64,000 nucleotides of DNA from Flavobacterium ginsenosidimutans (GCF_003254625.1 NZ_QJRJ01000077.1:268922-332921), one strand, 5' to 3'; positions 32,512 through 42,341 are shown, counted from the stretch's first letter. Notes: generated by a model from the letters alone, not told the origin. A program made the numbers and translations.

Positions 32512-34101
32512 TTAATTCCAACCTGGATTTTGAGTTATAGAACCATTTGAAAGAATGATCTGAGATTGAGGTAATGGGAACCAACCTTGAGTCTCTGTTC
32601 TGAAAGTCACATTAAATTGAGAATCGCCCGTATTGTTGTCAATAGCAGATTTCATTGTAGTCATACCTTGTCTGATTAAATCAAAATAACGTAATCCTTC
32701 TAACGCCAATTCTAATTGACGCTCTTTCATGATATTCTCCTGAGTTGCAGTAATTCTATGAGACGTATTTTTAAAAGCACGATCACGTACTCTATCAAAA
32801 TCTGCTTGTGCTACAGCTGGGCTCGATTGTAAATTCAATTCAGCAGCCATTAATAAAACATCTGAGTAACGAATAATAGCGTAATCTTGGTAGTTGTCAA
32901 TTTGGAAGTTTCCTCCATTTGCTTCTACAACAGCTGTTCCTGCTTCGTTTGTAATTGGACAATATTTTTTCCAAGAATATCCAGTGTACTGACGTTGCTC
33001 TCTAGCTTGTGCATCAAAGTTTAATCCTTCACCAGCATAATCAATAAATGAAGCTGCTTTTCTAGTATCGCCTGCTTCATACAAGCTTACCAATTTAGGG
33101 TTTACAGTTGCTCCACCCCATCCAGTTGCATATCTTCCAATTGCTCCTCCACGTGGTGCAATGTTTACTTGGAAACGGTTTCCTTCGTGAAGATCCCAGT
33201 TTCCTTTTCCTGAACCATTAAAACGAACAGCCCAAACCATTTCTGTATTATCTTCTCCAGCAAAATTTTCAAGAGAAGCCGCTAACCAAAGATTAGCAAA
33301 ATCAGAAACTAATGCGTGACCGCTATTGTTTACAACATCATTAATATAAGTTGTTGCTTCAGCTTTTGTTACTACACCTGCTAAATCAGTTTTATTGTAA
33401 GTTCCTGTGTAGAACAAGAATGTTCTAGCTAAGTAAGCTTCTGCAGCCCATTTTGTAATACGACCGTAGTTTGCATTTCCTGCTTGCGAATAATTTTCGT
33501 TACCTAAATTATCAGCAGCAAATTTTAAATCACTTGCAATTAAAGCGTAAGTAACTTCTGGAGCTTGTCTTGGCAATTCAAATTCTGTTGTTGAAACTGT
33601 ATGATCCAATGGAATAATATCTCCAAACATTTTAGCAGCTGTAAAATGGAAATGCGCTCTTAAGAAACGAGCTTCAGCTTCGTAACGCGTTTTCAAAGCC
33701 GTATCAGAACCCCAGTTTACATTGTCTAAATTTTCTAATAAAATATTAGCTCTGTAAATTCCTAAATAAGCGTTAGACCAAACATCTTTATTCATGTCTT
33801 TATCTGAAACATACAAGAAACGATCCCATTCGATATCGGCTTGACCGTCAGCAATACCATAACCCCCGAAACAGTTATCAGAAGCTTGTTCACTAATCAA
33901 TAAAGGTCCGCCGTAAGCCTCGCGCTGTAAAACATCGTAAACCGCTACAAGACCTTCAAATGCATCAGAAGGTGTTTTATAAAAATTCTCAGTTACCTTA
34001 TCTGTGTATGGTTCGTTTTCTAAAAAATCCTGCGAACAAGCACCTAAAACAAGTAAGCTTGAAAGGGCAAATAAGTTTATATATCTTTTCATGGTTTTCA
34101 A
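32512..34101 (-). CDS. susD: SusD-family starch-binding-like outer-membrane lipoprotein
   Basis: A 529-residue SusD/RagB protein with lipobox LGAC (about C22) followed by SQDFLENEPY. The NFYKTPSDAFEGLVAVYDVLQ start, the TPR-like helices (LRAHFHFTAAKMFGDIIPL) and the C-terminal RQLELALEGLRYFDLIRQG and WFPLPQSQIILSN are family hallmarks. It forms the lid of the SusC transporter and binds the glycan at the cell surface. The gap to susC is three bases, so the two are translated together. Confidence 0.96.
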   Translation of the reverse strand: MKTMKRYINLFALSSLLVLGACSQDFLENEPYTDKVTENFYKTPSDAFEGLVAVYDVLQREAYGGPLLISEQASDNCFGGYGIADGQADIEWDRFLYVSDKDMNKDVWSNAYLGIYRANILLENLDNVNWGSDTALKTRYEAEARFLRAHFHFTAAKMFGDIIPLDHTVSTTEFELPRQAPEVTYALIASDLKFAADNLGNENYSQAGNANYGRITKWAAEAYLARTFLFYTGTYNKTDLAGVVTKAEATTYINDVVNNSGHALVSDFANLWLAASLENFAGEDNTEMVWAVRFNGSGKGNWDLHEGNRFQVNIAPRGGAIGRYATGWGGATVNPKLVSLYEAGDTRKAASFIDYAGEGLNFDAQAREQRQYTGYSWKKYCPITNEAGTAVVEANGGNFQIDNYQDYAIIRYSDVLLMAAELNLQSSPAVAQADFDRVRDRAFKNTSHRITATQENIMKERQLELALEGLRYFDLIRQGMTTMKSAIDNNTGDSQFNVTFRTETQGWFPLPQSQIILSNGSITQNPGWN

Positions 34102-34104
34102 AAT

Positions 34105-37100
34105 TTAAAAGTTAACATTTAGACCCATCATGTAGGTTCTTGGTTGAGGATAGTATCCAACATCAATTCCTTTAGCCCAAGATTGATTTACGTTTCCGAA
34201 ACCAATTTCCGGATCCATTCCTTTGTATTTAGTGAATGTGTAAATGTTATTTCCTGCCACATACAATCTAAATTTAGTGAAGAAGTTAAGCTTTGTTGTA
34301 AGCTTCGTTAAGTCACATCCAATTGTAGCATTTTTAATTCTGAAGAAATCTGAATCTTGAACATATAAATCAGAGAATTTAGTGTAATTCCCGTTTGCAT
34401 CTGTTCCGTAAGTTACTCTTGGAACTCTGTTAGAAGATCCTTCAGTTGTCCATCTGTTCAACACGTCTGTTGTGTTGTTTGTGTAAGCACGAGTGTAGTC
34501 GTGAACTCCAAATACGTTTTGTCCTCCAGCGATACCGTAAGTATTAATAGAAAAATCAAAAGCTTTATATGATAATTCTAAATTGATACCGTAGTTAATA
34601 TCTGGATTTGGATTACCTACTTGCGTTTTATCATTAGCATCGATTTGTCCGTCACCATTTAAATCTACGAAACGAACGTCTCCTGGCTGTGCATTTGGCT
34701 GAACACCCGCTGCAACTTCAGCTGCATTTTGAAAAATTCCGTCTGTTTTTAATCCGTAGAAATACCCCATTGGTTTACCAACTTCAACACGGTTCATCTC
34801 GTCTAAACCTTGAAATAAAACGTTTGTTTCTCCGTGAATGATTCCTTCATTGTTAGCAATTCTTAACACTTCGTTTTGGTTACGAGAAAGGTTTGCGTTG
34901 ATTGCAAAATTCCAGTCTTTTCCAAAGTGTGTACGGTAAGCTAATCCAATTTCAAAACCTTTATTACTTACGTCTCCACCATTAATGTAAGGTGCAGTTG
35001 CTCCAGCATAAGTTGGGATAGATGCCAATACTAACCAGTCTTTAGTTTTCTTGTCGTAGTAATCGAAAGTTAATGTAAAGTTATTGAACAATGTAGCATC
35101 AAAACCTAAATCTAACTGCTCAGAAGTTTCCCATTTCAAGTTACGGTTTGCTAATTGGTCAGGGCTTGAACCTACTAATAAAGTTTCGTCACCAGTTCCA
35201 AAGTGATATGTTTTGTCTGTTGAATTTACAGTTGACAAGTAAGCAAATCTTCTACCAAATTGGTCGTTACCATTTTGTCCCCAGCTTGCTCTTAATTTGA
35301 AAGTATTTAAAACTTTGTTTTCTTTGAAGAAAGCTTCTTTATCTAAATTCCACCCCGCAGAGAACGATGGGAAAATAGCATATTTGTTATCTGGACCAAA
35401 TTCTGATGAACCGTCACGACGAACTGTTGCAGAGAATAAGTATTTATTGTTGTAATCGTACAATAAACGTCCGAAGTAAGATTGAATAGAATAATCTTTA
35501 CGATTTCCTTTTACCACATTTGATGTCGGATCTTTTGCGTTATCTAAATAAGCGTGTTCGAAATCATCAAAAATCAAGTTCCTTCCTTGACCTTCCATAT
35601 AATCTGCAGTATTCTGTTTTGCAGAAGTACCTACTAACACATCAAAATTATGAGAAGCAGCAATGTTGAATTTGTATTGAAGTGTGTTTTCAAAAATCCA
35701 TCCTACAGATTTTGTTGAACTTTGAGTTACGCTAGAAACTGTATTATTATCATTTGAAGAAAGAGAGTAAACAGGTCTGAAAGAACGGTAGTCACTATCT
35801 GTCATATCAACACCATAACTTGTTCTGAAAGTAAAGTTTTTTGCAAATTTTAATTCAGCAAAAATGTTACCTACATAACGATTTGTTTTCGTTTGGTTGA
35901 AGTTGTTATAGTATAAAGATCCAACTGGGTTGCTGATATCTTGAGAAATAATTGAATGAGCAAAATCGCCATTTTCATCATAAGCCTGATCAATTGGAGC
36001 TGCATTTAAGAAGCTTCTAATTGCGTTGCTATAAATACCATCATCTGCAACACCGCTTGATTTGATGTTTGATAAAGTAAAGTTTTCACCAATTTTCAAA
36101 TGATCTTTAATTACTTCAGAAGTAGAGTTTACTGTAAAAGTAACACGATCATATTGAGACTGATTATTAGATCCTCCAATCATACCTTCTTGCCCGTAGT
36201 AAGATAAACCAGTCGCAATTGTAGATTTTTGGTCACCACCAGTAATCAAAAGAGAGTGGTTTTGTTTCATTGCACCTTCATTGAACAAATCATCTTGCCA
36301 ATCGTGGTTTGGAAATGAAGCGATTTGAGCTTTAGTATATAATGGAGCATATCCAGAATTTACACGAGCTTCGTTCATAATTGTTGTATATTCCTGTGTA
36401 TTCATCAAATCCAGTTTTTTAGCAATTTGCTGAAAACCTGTATAAGAGTTGAAAGACACATTCATTTTACCATCTTTACCTTTTTTAGTTGTAACCAAGA
36501 TAACTCCATTTGCCGCTCTTGCTCCGTAGATAGAAGCTGCTGAAGCATCTTTCAAAACGTCTACCCTTTCAATAACAGATGGATCAAGGTATCCAATTCC
36601 GTTATCAACCACTACACCATCAACTACATAAAGAGGATCGCTATTTCCTGCTGTACCTGCACCACGAATATTTACCACCATATTCGCTCCAGGCTGACCA
36701 GAAGAAGAAGTTACAGAAACCCCTGAAGCCTGACCTTGTAAAGCATTTACAACATCAAGTGACGCTACTTGCTGAATGTCTTTTCCAGACACTAAAGAAG
36801 TCGCCGCAGTATTTACTTTCTTCTTTTGAGTACCGTAACCGATTACTACAATTTCTTTAAGTTCTGCAGTTTCTGGATGCAAAACCACATTCACTGTTTT
36901 TTGAGTTCCAACCGTAATATTTTGTGCTTTGAAACCCACAAAAGTAATTACTAAAACATCTCCTGTTTTAGCCTCCACTTTATATTTTCCATCAAAATCG
37001 GTAACTGTACTCGATTTTGTTCCCTGTACTTGTACAGTTGCTCCTGGAACTCCAAATCCGTCTTCGGAAGAGGTAATTGTCCCACTTACAGTTTTGGATT

Positions 37101-37194
37101 CTTGTGCAAATCCAAACTGCATCATAAATACGCTAAGCAGCACCGCCATTAAAAATGGAAGCTTTGTTGTTTTAATACAATTTTTGCTTTTCAT
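34105..37194 (-). CDS. susC: SusC-family TonB-dependent outer-membrane transporter
   Basis: A 1029-residue SusC/RagA protein. Order: signal peptide (to about residue 30, GFAQES); a carboxypeptidase-D-like regulatory domain (about 32-110, VSGTITSSEDGFGVPGATVQ); the plug domain (about 115-230) with EIVVIGYGTQKKK, SGQPGANMVVNIRGAGTAGN, and PLYVVDGVV; then a 22-strand barrel ending in MMGLNVNF. It imports xyloglucan-derived oligosaccharides using TonB energy. It is the first gene of the PUL and stands divergent to two Nudix-type regulators. No N-terminal signalling (STN) domain is present, so a FecI/FecR-type control through this protein is not expected. Confidence 0.96.
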   Translation of the reverse strand: MKSKNCIKTTKLPFLMAVLLSVFMMQFGFAQESKTVSGTITSSEDGFGVPGATVQVQGTKSSTVTDFDGKYKVEAKTGDVLVITFVGFKAQNITVGTQKTVNVVLHPETAELKEIVVIGYGTQKKKVNTAATSLVSGKDIQQVASLDVVNALQGQASGVSVTSSSGQPGANMVVNIRGAGTAGNSDPLYVVDGVVVDNGIGYLDPSVIERVDVLKDASAASIYGARAANGVILVTTKKGKDGKMNVSFNSYTGFQQIAKKLDLMNTQEYTTIMNEARVNSGYAPLYTKAQIASFPNHDWQDDLFNEGAMKQNHSLLITGGDQKSTIATGLSYYGQEGMIGGSNNQSQYDRVTFTVNSTSEVIKDHLKIGENFTLSNIKSSGVADDGIYSNAIRSFLNAAPIDQAYDENGDFAHSIISQDISNPVGSLYYNNFNQTKTNRYVGNIFAELKFAKNFTFRTSYGVDMTDSDYRSFRPVYSLSSNDNNTVSSVTQSSTKSVGWIFENTLQYKFNIAASHNFDVLVGTSAKQNTADYMEGQGRNLIFDDFEHAYLDNAKDPTSNVVKGNRKDYSIQSYFGRLLYDYNNKYLFSATVRRDGSSEFGPDNKYAIFPSFSAGWNLDKEAFFKENKVLNTFKLRASWGQNGNDQFGRRFAYLSTVNSTDKTYHFGTGDETLLVGSSPDQLANRNLKWETSEQLDLGFDATLFNNFTLTFDYYDKKTKDWLVLASIPTYAGATAPYINGGDVSNKGFEIGLAYRTHFGKDWNFAINANLSRNQNEVLRIANNEGIIHGETNVLFQGLDEMNRVEVGKPMGYFYGLKTDGIFQNAAEVAAGVQPNAQPGDVRFVDLNGDGQIDANDKTQVGNPNPDINYGINLELSYKAFDFSINTYGIAGGQNVFGVHDYTRAYTNNTTDVLNRWTTEGSSNRVPRVTYGTDANGNYTKFSDLYVQDSDFFRIKNATIGCDLTKLTTKLNFFTKFRLYVAGNNIYTFTKYKGMDPEIGFGNVNQSWAKGIDVGYYPQPRTYMMGLNVNF

Positions 37195-37774
37195 AATAAG
37201 AATTGATTAAGTTTAAGTTATAGTTAGTAATTTCTACCCTAAGAGAAACTCCGGAAAACTTCCCAAGCAGGTCATGCCAAAAATGAGGGCCTGAATCTCA
37301 TTTCTAACATTTAGTACTTGTCTGACTATAAGATGATGTTTTGAACATCAAAATCGACTCGAAAATCAATTTTTAAAAAAACATTTGTGGTAAGTTTAAG
37401 TTAAGTTGTAATTTCGCCTTTTTAAACTTATAGTCAATTTGAATTTATCTTATGGTAAATTTGACTACAAGTGTAAAACAAATTTTCTATATTAACAAAA
37501 TATTAGGGTTATTTTTTTTCGATTCTAATAAATACTAATTCATTTTTATCAATGTTGTAAAATCTGAATTGAAATCGAAATAAAAAATATAGAAAAATCA
37601 ACGTTTTATAAAATTGACAATCAGATATTTAAGAATCACTTAAAACAAATACCGTTTTCTGATAATTTTTAAACAGCTGATTCTCACAATTTTATTTCGT
37701 TAAAAAAAATATAAAGCTTTCAAGAAGGCTAATAATCATTTTATTTATTTAATTTGTCAAAATTTATCTCGAAT
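37195..37774. promoter_or_regulatory. 580-base divergent regulatory region between susC and the twin regulators
   Basis: No reading frame with protein character is seen. It contains three similar half-sites, TGACTATAAG (37325-37334), CTTATAGTCA (37427-37436) and TTGACTACAAG (37461-37471), a palindrome GATGTTTTGAACATC (37337-37351) and two copies of TAAGTTTAAGTTA (near 37208 and 37391). I could not identify a clean TAnnTTTG element in either direction, so promoters here are probably activator-dependent or degenerate. Confidence 0.6.
37426..37472. promoter_or_regulatory. Inverted repeat, operator candidate for the Nudix-type PUL regulators
   Basis: ACTTATAGTCAATTT (37426-37440) and AATTTGACTACAAGT (37458-37472) are complementary at 13 of 15 positions around a 17-base spacer. 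A third half-site in inverse orientation lies at 37325-37334. The position between susC and the regulator genes makes it the best operator candidate of the locus. Confidence 0.6.
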
Positions 37775-38491
37775 ATGGTTGAAAATGTAGATGACAAAAC
37801 TGCTCCAAAAAATGAAAACAGTGCGATGAATGCCATCACAATTGACTGTGTTATTTTTGGTTTTGATAAGGGCAGCCTTGAAGTACTTTTGGTGCAGCAC
37901 GGTGAAGGTATCAGCAAAGGAAAATGGGGTCTTCCTGGGGGATGGATTTATAAAAAAGAAAGCACAGACGATGCCGCTCATCGTTTATTGAATGAGCTTA
38001 CGGGTCTTGACAACATATATTTGGAACAGCTAAAAGCATTTGGAGATCCAGATCGTTTTCCGCTGCGACGTGTTATCACAATTGGATATTATGCTCTCGT
38101 AAAAAGAGAAGACTATAATATTAAAGCAGGTTTTACGGCATCTGATGCTAAATGGTATAAAATCAATAACATTCCAGATCTGATTTACGATCATAACGAA
38201 ATTCTATCTTACAGTTTAAAAAACCTGCAAAACAGAGTTCGTCAAGCTCCAATTGGATTTAATCTGCTTCCTGAAAAGTTCACTTTATTACAATTAATGC
38301 AGTTGTACGAAGAAATTTTAGGAATCGAAATGGACAAACCAAACTTTAGAAGAAAAATTCTTCACATGAAACTTTTGGCCGCTTTAGATGAAAAACAGCA
38401 GGATGTATCGCATAGAGCAGCGCAATTGTATAAATTTGATCCAGAAATCTATAAAAAACTAACTGAAAAAGGATTCAATTTTGAATTCTGA
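37775..38491 (+). CDS. Nudix-domain transcriptional regulator 1 of the PUL (NrtR/AraR-like)
   Basis: A 238-residue protein from the ATG at 37775; a TTG seven codons earlier is possible. An N-terminal Nudix fold is followed by a winged-helix DNA-binding domain (NFRRKILHMKLLAAL, ending LYKFDPEIYKKLTEKGFNF). The Nudix box is degenerate: G56, E62 and R70 remain, but the glutamates after R70 and at the second EE position are Leu (L71, L75). Pyrophosphohydrolase activity is therefore unlikely and a sugar-sensing role is likely. In Bacteroides, AraR is a regulator of this type that responds to a pentose. The gene is divergent from susC, so it is probably the PUL regulator. Confidence 0.85.
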   Translation: MVENVDDKTAPKNENSAMNAITIDCVIFGFDKGSLEVLLVQHGEGISKGKWGLPGGWIYKKESTDDAAHRLLNELTGLDNIYLEQLKAFGDPDRFPLRRVITIGYYALVKREDYNIKAGFTASDAKWYKINNIPDLIYDHNEILSYSLKNLQNRVRQAPIGFNLLPEKFTLLQLMQLYEEILGIEMDKPNFRRKILHMKLLAALDEKQQDVSHRAAQLYKFDPEIYKKLTEKGFNFEF

Positions 38492-38547
38492 TTTTCAGGT
38501 AAAATGAATTAAAAAAACCTTTTCGCATTTCGAAACACCATAATAAA

Positions 38548-39249
38548 TTGACAGAAATAACTACTCATCATCAAAAACCAGCCGTAGACGGGATCACAAT
38601 TGACTGTGTTTTTTTCGGATTTAACAAAGAGAGTCTCGAAGTTCTCTTAGTACAGCACGCTCAAGGCGAAAGTAAAGGTAAATGGGGACTTCTAGGCGGA
38701 TGGCTTCAATTGAATGAAAGTGCAGATGACGCGGCTCAGCGTATTTTACAAGAACTTACGGGACTTGAAGATATTTATTTGGAACAGCTAAAAGCCTTCA
38801 CAAATCCGATACGTGTTCTAGAAAGACGAGTTGTAACAATTGGTTATTACACTTTAGTTAATAGAGAAGATTATAATATTAAAGCCAGTTTACGAGTAAT
38901 TGAAGCAAAATGGTATAAAATAAAAGATATCCCTGAACTGATTTTTGACCACAACGAAATTCTAGATTTCAGTTTAGCGCAATTAAGAAACCGTGTTCGT
39001 CAGGCTCCAATTGGTTTTAACCTTCTTCCAGAAAAATTTACTTTGTTGCAATTAATGCATTTGTACGAAGAAATTTTAGGAATCGAATTGGATAAATCTA
39101 ATTTTAGACGAAAAGTGCTTCACATGAAACTGCTCACAGCATTGGATGAAAAGCAAAAAGACGTTTCGCACAGAGCGGCCAAACTTTACAAATTTGACCC
39201 TGAAATGTATAAGAAATTAACAGAAAAAGGATTCAATTTTGAATTTTAA
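38548..39249 (+). CDS. Nudix-domain transcriptional regulator 2 of the PUL (paralogue of regulator 1)
   Basis: A 233-residue paralogue of the preceding gene, starting at TTG because no in-frame ATG exists near the Nudix domain. The C-terminal 80 residues are almost identical (RQAPIGFNLLPEKFTLLQLM, DVSHRAAKLYKFDPEMYKKL), while the Nudix part differs more. That pattern fits two regulators that bind the same DNA but sense different ligands. The Nudix box is again degenerate (Leu for both key glutamates in RILQELTGL), and the usual LPGG reads LLGG. It lies 56 bases after its twin and is probably co-transcribed. Confidence 0.84.
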   Translation: MTEITTHHQKPAVDGITIDCVFFGFNKESLEVLLVQHAQGESKGKWGLLGGWLQLNESADDAAQRILQELTGLEDIYLEQLKAFTNPIRVLERRVVTIGYYTLVNREDYNIKASLRVIEAKWYKIKDIPELIFDHNEILDFSLAQLRNRVRQAPIGFNLLPEKFTLLQLMHLYEEILGIELDKSNFRRKVLHMKLLTALDEKQKDVSHRAAKLYKFDPEMYKKLTEKGFNFEF

Positions 39250-39314
39250 TCCCGATTTTAATTCTTTACGCTCAACTATCCTACATCAAGATTCCAGAAT
39301 CCAAAACTTTGCGC

Positions 39315-39322
39315 TATCTTTG
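39315..39322 (+). promoter_or_regulatory. -7 element of lepA (TATCTTTG)
   Basis: TATCTTTG matches TAnnTTTG about 90 bases before the lepA ATG. An adjacent TTTGCGC repeat precedes it. No clear TTG is seen at 19-21 bases. Confidence 0.45.
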
Positions 39323-39411
39323 CGCCTTAATAACATGCTTTAAAGCAATTGCTTTAGGCTGTTTTATACCCAAAAAATACTAAAACTCGTTATAGAGAAC
39401 TGATATATAAA

Positions 39412-41208
39412 ATGAAGAAGATACGTAACTTTTGCATTATTGCACACATTGACCACGGTAAAAGTACATTGGCGGACAGATTACTAGGCGCAACACAAAC
39501 CGTTACAGCTCGTGAAGAAAAAGCACAATTGCTTGACAACATGGATCTGGAGCGTGAGCGTGGAATTACCATTAAGAGTCATGCCATTCAGATGGAATAT
39601 ACTTATAAAGGTGAAGAATACATTCTGAATTTAATTGATACTCCTGGCCACGTAGATTTTTCATACGAAGTTTCAAGATCTATCGCTGCTTGTGAAGGAG
39701 CGTTACTGATCGTTGATGCTGCACAAAGTATTCAGGCACAAACGATTTCAAATTTATACTTAGCTCTTGAAAACGACTTGGAAATTATTCCAGTTTTAAA
39801 CAAAGTCGATTTGCCAAGTGCTAATCCAGAAGAAGTTAGTGATGATATTATTGATTTACTTGGATGTAAATTAGAAGATATTATTCACGCATCTGGAAAA
39901 ACTGGTTTTGGTGTTGAGAACATTCTTGCTGCTATTATCGAAAAAATTCCTGCTCCAAAAGGAAATCCTGATGAGCCTTTACAGGCTTTGATTTTTGACT
40001 CGGTTTACAATCCGTTCCGTGGAATTGAGGTAATCTTTAGAGTTGTAAATGGTGAAATCAAAAAAGGCCAGAAAATTAAATTCATGGCTACGGACAATGA
40101 ATATTTTGCTGACGAAATTGGAACTTTAAAGCTAAATCAAGTTCCTAAAAATGTAGTTTCTGCTGGAGATGTTGGTTATTTGATTTCTGGAATTAAAGAA
40201 GCTCGTGAAGTAAAAGTTGGTGATACCATTACAGATGCAAAAGTACCAACTACCAATATGATTACTGGTTTTGAGGATGTAAAACCAATGGTATTTGCCG
40301 GTATTTATCCTGTTGACACTGAAGATTACGAAGATTTACGTTCTTCAATGGAAAAATTACAATTGAATGACGCTTCATTAGTTTTTACTCCTGAAAGTTC
40401 TGCAGCTTTAGGATTTGGTTTCCGTTGTGGATTCTTAGGAATGCTTCACATGGAAATTATCCAAGAACGTTTAGAACGTGAGTTTGACATGACAGTTATT
40501 ACAACAGTTCCTAACGTTTCGTACTTGGCTTACACTAAAAAAGAGCCAGAAAAAGCATTAATTGTAAACAATCCTTCAGATTTACCAGAGCCTTCAAAAT
40601 TGGATAGAGTTGAAGAGCCATTTATTAAAGCTACTATCATTACTAAATCTGACTTTGTTGGAAACGTAATGAGTTTATGTATCGAAAAACGTGGTTTAAT
40701 CACAAATCAAACATACTTGACAACTGAAAGAGTTGAATTGAATTTTGATATGCCTTTGGCGGAAATTGTATTCGATTTTTACGATCGTTTAAAAACAGTT
40801 TCTAAAGGTTACGCTTCTTTCGATTACTCTCCTATTGGAATGAGAACTTCGAAATTAGTTAAACTTGACGTTCTTTTAAATGCTCAAACAGTTGATGCAC
40901 TTTCTGCATTGATCCACGAAGACAACGCTTACAACATCGGTAAAAAAATGACCGAAAAATTACGCGAGTTGATTCCAAGACAACAATTTGATATTCCGAT
41001 TCAAGCAGCAATTGGGGCAAAAATTATCGCTCGTGAAACTATTAAAGCACTTCGTAAAGACGTTACCGCAAAATGTTACGGTGGAGATATTTCGCGTAAG
41101 CGTAAACTTCTTGAAAAACAGAAAAAAGGTAAAAAACGTATGCGTCAAGTAGGAAACGTTGAGATTCCGCAAGAAGCATTTATGGCTGTTTTGAAATTAA
41201 ATGACTAA
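39412..41208 (+). CDS. lepA: Elongation factor 4 (LepA)
   Basis: A 598-residue translational GTPase that back-translocates or otherwise assists the ribosome under stress. Seen: G1 [13 protein letters not shown], switch region [12 protein letters not shown]3 [13 protein letters not shown]4 NKVD, the EF-G-like domains III and V, and the LepA-specific C-terminal domain with [20 protein letters not shown]. The length is that of the family. It is not linked to lepB here. Confidence 0.97.
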   Translation: MKKIRNFCIIAHIDHGKSTLADRLLGATQTVTAREEKAQLLDNMDLERERGITIKSHAIQMEYTYKGEEYILNLIDTPGHVDFSYEVSRSIAACEGALLIVDAAQSIQAQTISNLYLALENDLEIIPVLNKVDLPSANPEEVSDDIIDLLGCKLEDIIHASGKTGFGVENILAAIIEKIPAPKGNPDEPLQALIFDSVYNPFRGIEVIFRVVNGEIKKGQKIKFMATDNEYFADEIGTLKLNQVPKNVVSAGDVGYLISGIKEAREVKVGDTITDAKVPTTNMITGFEDVKPMVFAGIYPVDTEDYEDLRSSMEKLQLNDASLVFTPESSAALGFGFRCGFLGMLHMEIIQERLEREFDMTVITTVPNVSYLAYTKKEPEKALIVNNPSDLPEPSKLDRVEEPFIKATIITKSDFVGNVMSLCIEKRGLITNQTYLTTERVELNFDMPLAEIVFDFYDRLKTVSKGYASFDYSPIGMRTSKLVKLDVLLNAQTVDALSALIHEDNAYNIGKKMTEKLRELIPRQQFDIPIQAAIGAKIIARETIKALRKDVTAKCYGGDISRKRKLLEKQKKGKKRMRQVGNVEIPQEAFMAVLKLND

Positions 41209-41209
41209 A

Positions 41210-41247
41210 TTTTAGTATTAAGATTTTAGTACTAAGTATTAAGATAA
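41210..41247 (+). repeat. Phased word repeat after lepA
   Basis: TTAGTATTAAGA occurs, then TTTAGTACTAAG, then TATTAAGA, built from TTAGTA and TAAGA words. It directly precedes the lepA terminator. Confidence 0.5.
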
Positions 41248-41277
41248 AACCCAATGACGAAAGTTGTTGGGTTTTTT
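41246..41277 (+). terminator. Intrinsic terminator after lepA
   Basis: AAAACCCAA and TTGGGTTTTTT form the stem around a loop with an inner GAC/GTT partial pairing, and the T-run follows. Confidence 0.7.
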
Positions 41278-41432
41278 GTTTGTTTTTTATCTATCAAATT
41301 ACAAAGTCATTACCTACAAAAACATTCAAATATTAACTCTAAAAATCGTTTTTTAACCCATTCGAGCAAACTCAAAGCCATTTTATAACAGAAAATGTAT
41401 TTTTAATCTTACAACTTTAACATGTACGAACT

Positions 41433-42050
41433 ATGAAAACCAAATTTTCTGTTATTTTAGCACTATTCGCATTCTGCTTTGCAAACGCTCAACAAGACCA
41501 AGTTGATGCAGAAATGAATTCTGCGAAAGGTGTCACTTTTCAAAAAGGTGATATGTTTTTAGAAGGATCTATCAAAATTAGTACAGGCGGAGACGCAGAC
41601 TATTATGGCTTTAGCCCAAAGTTTGGCTATTTGTTAAATGATAAATTTGCTGTTGGAGCTAAATTAAATTACTCAAGTAACAAAGTAGAAACAACTCAAG
41701 TAGAAACAAATGTATTTGGGATTGGAGCTTTTGCTCGTTATTATTTCTTAGAATTAGACAAAAAACGCTTTAAAACTTACGCTGAAGTTGGTTTAGGTTA
41801 CGGAAGAAACAAAACTGACATACCGCAAGTGGGCAGCGATACCGACAACAGTTTAACAGCTGATATTAATGTTGGTTTAAATTACTTTGTAACCAAAAAC
41901 ATTGCTGTTACTTTCGTTCTTGCAAATGTTTTGGCTTACAATAGCGTTTCTCCAGAAAATGGTCCGTCGTCTGATACTTTTCAATTAAATATCAATTTAT
42001 TTGAAAACATTTTCGATCAACCTCAATTTGGAGTTTTGTATAGATTTTAA
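41433..42050 (+). CDS. Outer-membrane beta-barrel protein
   Basis: A 205-residue protein with signal peptide (residues 1-19, ending FANAQ) and eight or so amphipathic strands (FLEGSIKISTGG, FGYLLNDKFAVGAKLNYSS, FARYYFLEL, TYAEVGLGYG, LTADINVGLNYF). The protein ends in an aromatic residue (GVLYRF), as usual for outer-membrane barrels. It resembles the small OmpA-like/Opacity-type barrels (porin family) of flavobacteria. No specific function can be given. It is monocistronic with its own terminator. Confidence 0.82.
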   Translation: MKTKFSVILALFAFCFANAQQDQVDAEMNSAKGVTFQKGDMFLEGSIKISTGGDADYYGFSPKFGYLLNDKFAVGAKLNYSSNKVETTQVETNVFGIGAFARYYFLELDKKRFKTYAEVGLGYGRNKTDIPQVGSDTDNSLTADINVGLNYFVTKNIAVTFVLANVLAYNSVSPENGPSSDTFQLNINLFENIFDQPQFGVLYRF

Positions 42051-42076
42051 TTTTTTTTTTTTGCGATTTAACGATC

Positions 42077-42108
42077 GAAAAGCTGTTTCAATTTGGAACA
42101 GCTTTTTT
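42077..42108 (+). terminator. Intrinsic terminator after the outer-membrane protein gene (bidirectional)
   Basis: AAAAGCTGTTTCA and TGGAACAGCTTTTTT form the hairpin. A near copy lies at 44547-44578, so the Lgt-like operon is bracketed by two similar hairpins. Confidence 0.8.
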
Positions 42109-42143
42109 ATTTGCCAAGTAATTCTATTCGTTTTGGGATTTTC

Positions 42144-42341
42144 TTATGACAGAAGTGTTCCGCATATTCCTAATCCAATAAGCAAATATAATGCTCCAAT
42201 AATAAAACAAACCTTTGCTCCATTGGGATGGTTTTTCTTAATTGCAAAACCAATAATTGCCATTAAAATTGGTGGTCCAACCATAATCGCTATAAAAAAT
42301 GCGATCAAACCATCTAAATTACCTACTTCTAACGCTGTCAT
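42144..42341 (-). CDS. Small membrane protein, third gene of the Lgt-like/radical SAM operon
   Basis: A 65-residue protein with two hydrophobic segments (about residues 12-33, IAFFIAIMVGPPILMAIIGFAI, and 44-64) joined by a short basic loop KKNHPNGAKV. It begins five bases after the radical SAM stop codon, so it is part of the same operon. An overlapping plus-strand frame has no start of its own and no protein character. I do not recognise a family. It could be an accessory or membrane-anchoring subunit for its neighbours; that is inference. Confidence 0.7.
   Translation of the reverse strand: MTALEVGNLDGLIAFFIAIMVGPPILMAIIGFAIKKNHPNGAKVCFIIGALYLLIGLGICGTLLS

Noticed and set aside
11533..37194. 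Starch or fucoidan as the target of the PUL (because of GH97 and GH95)
   Set aside because: No GH13, GH29 or sulfatase gene is present, and BACON-GH5 plus YicI-like GH31 plus GH2 point to xyloglucan.
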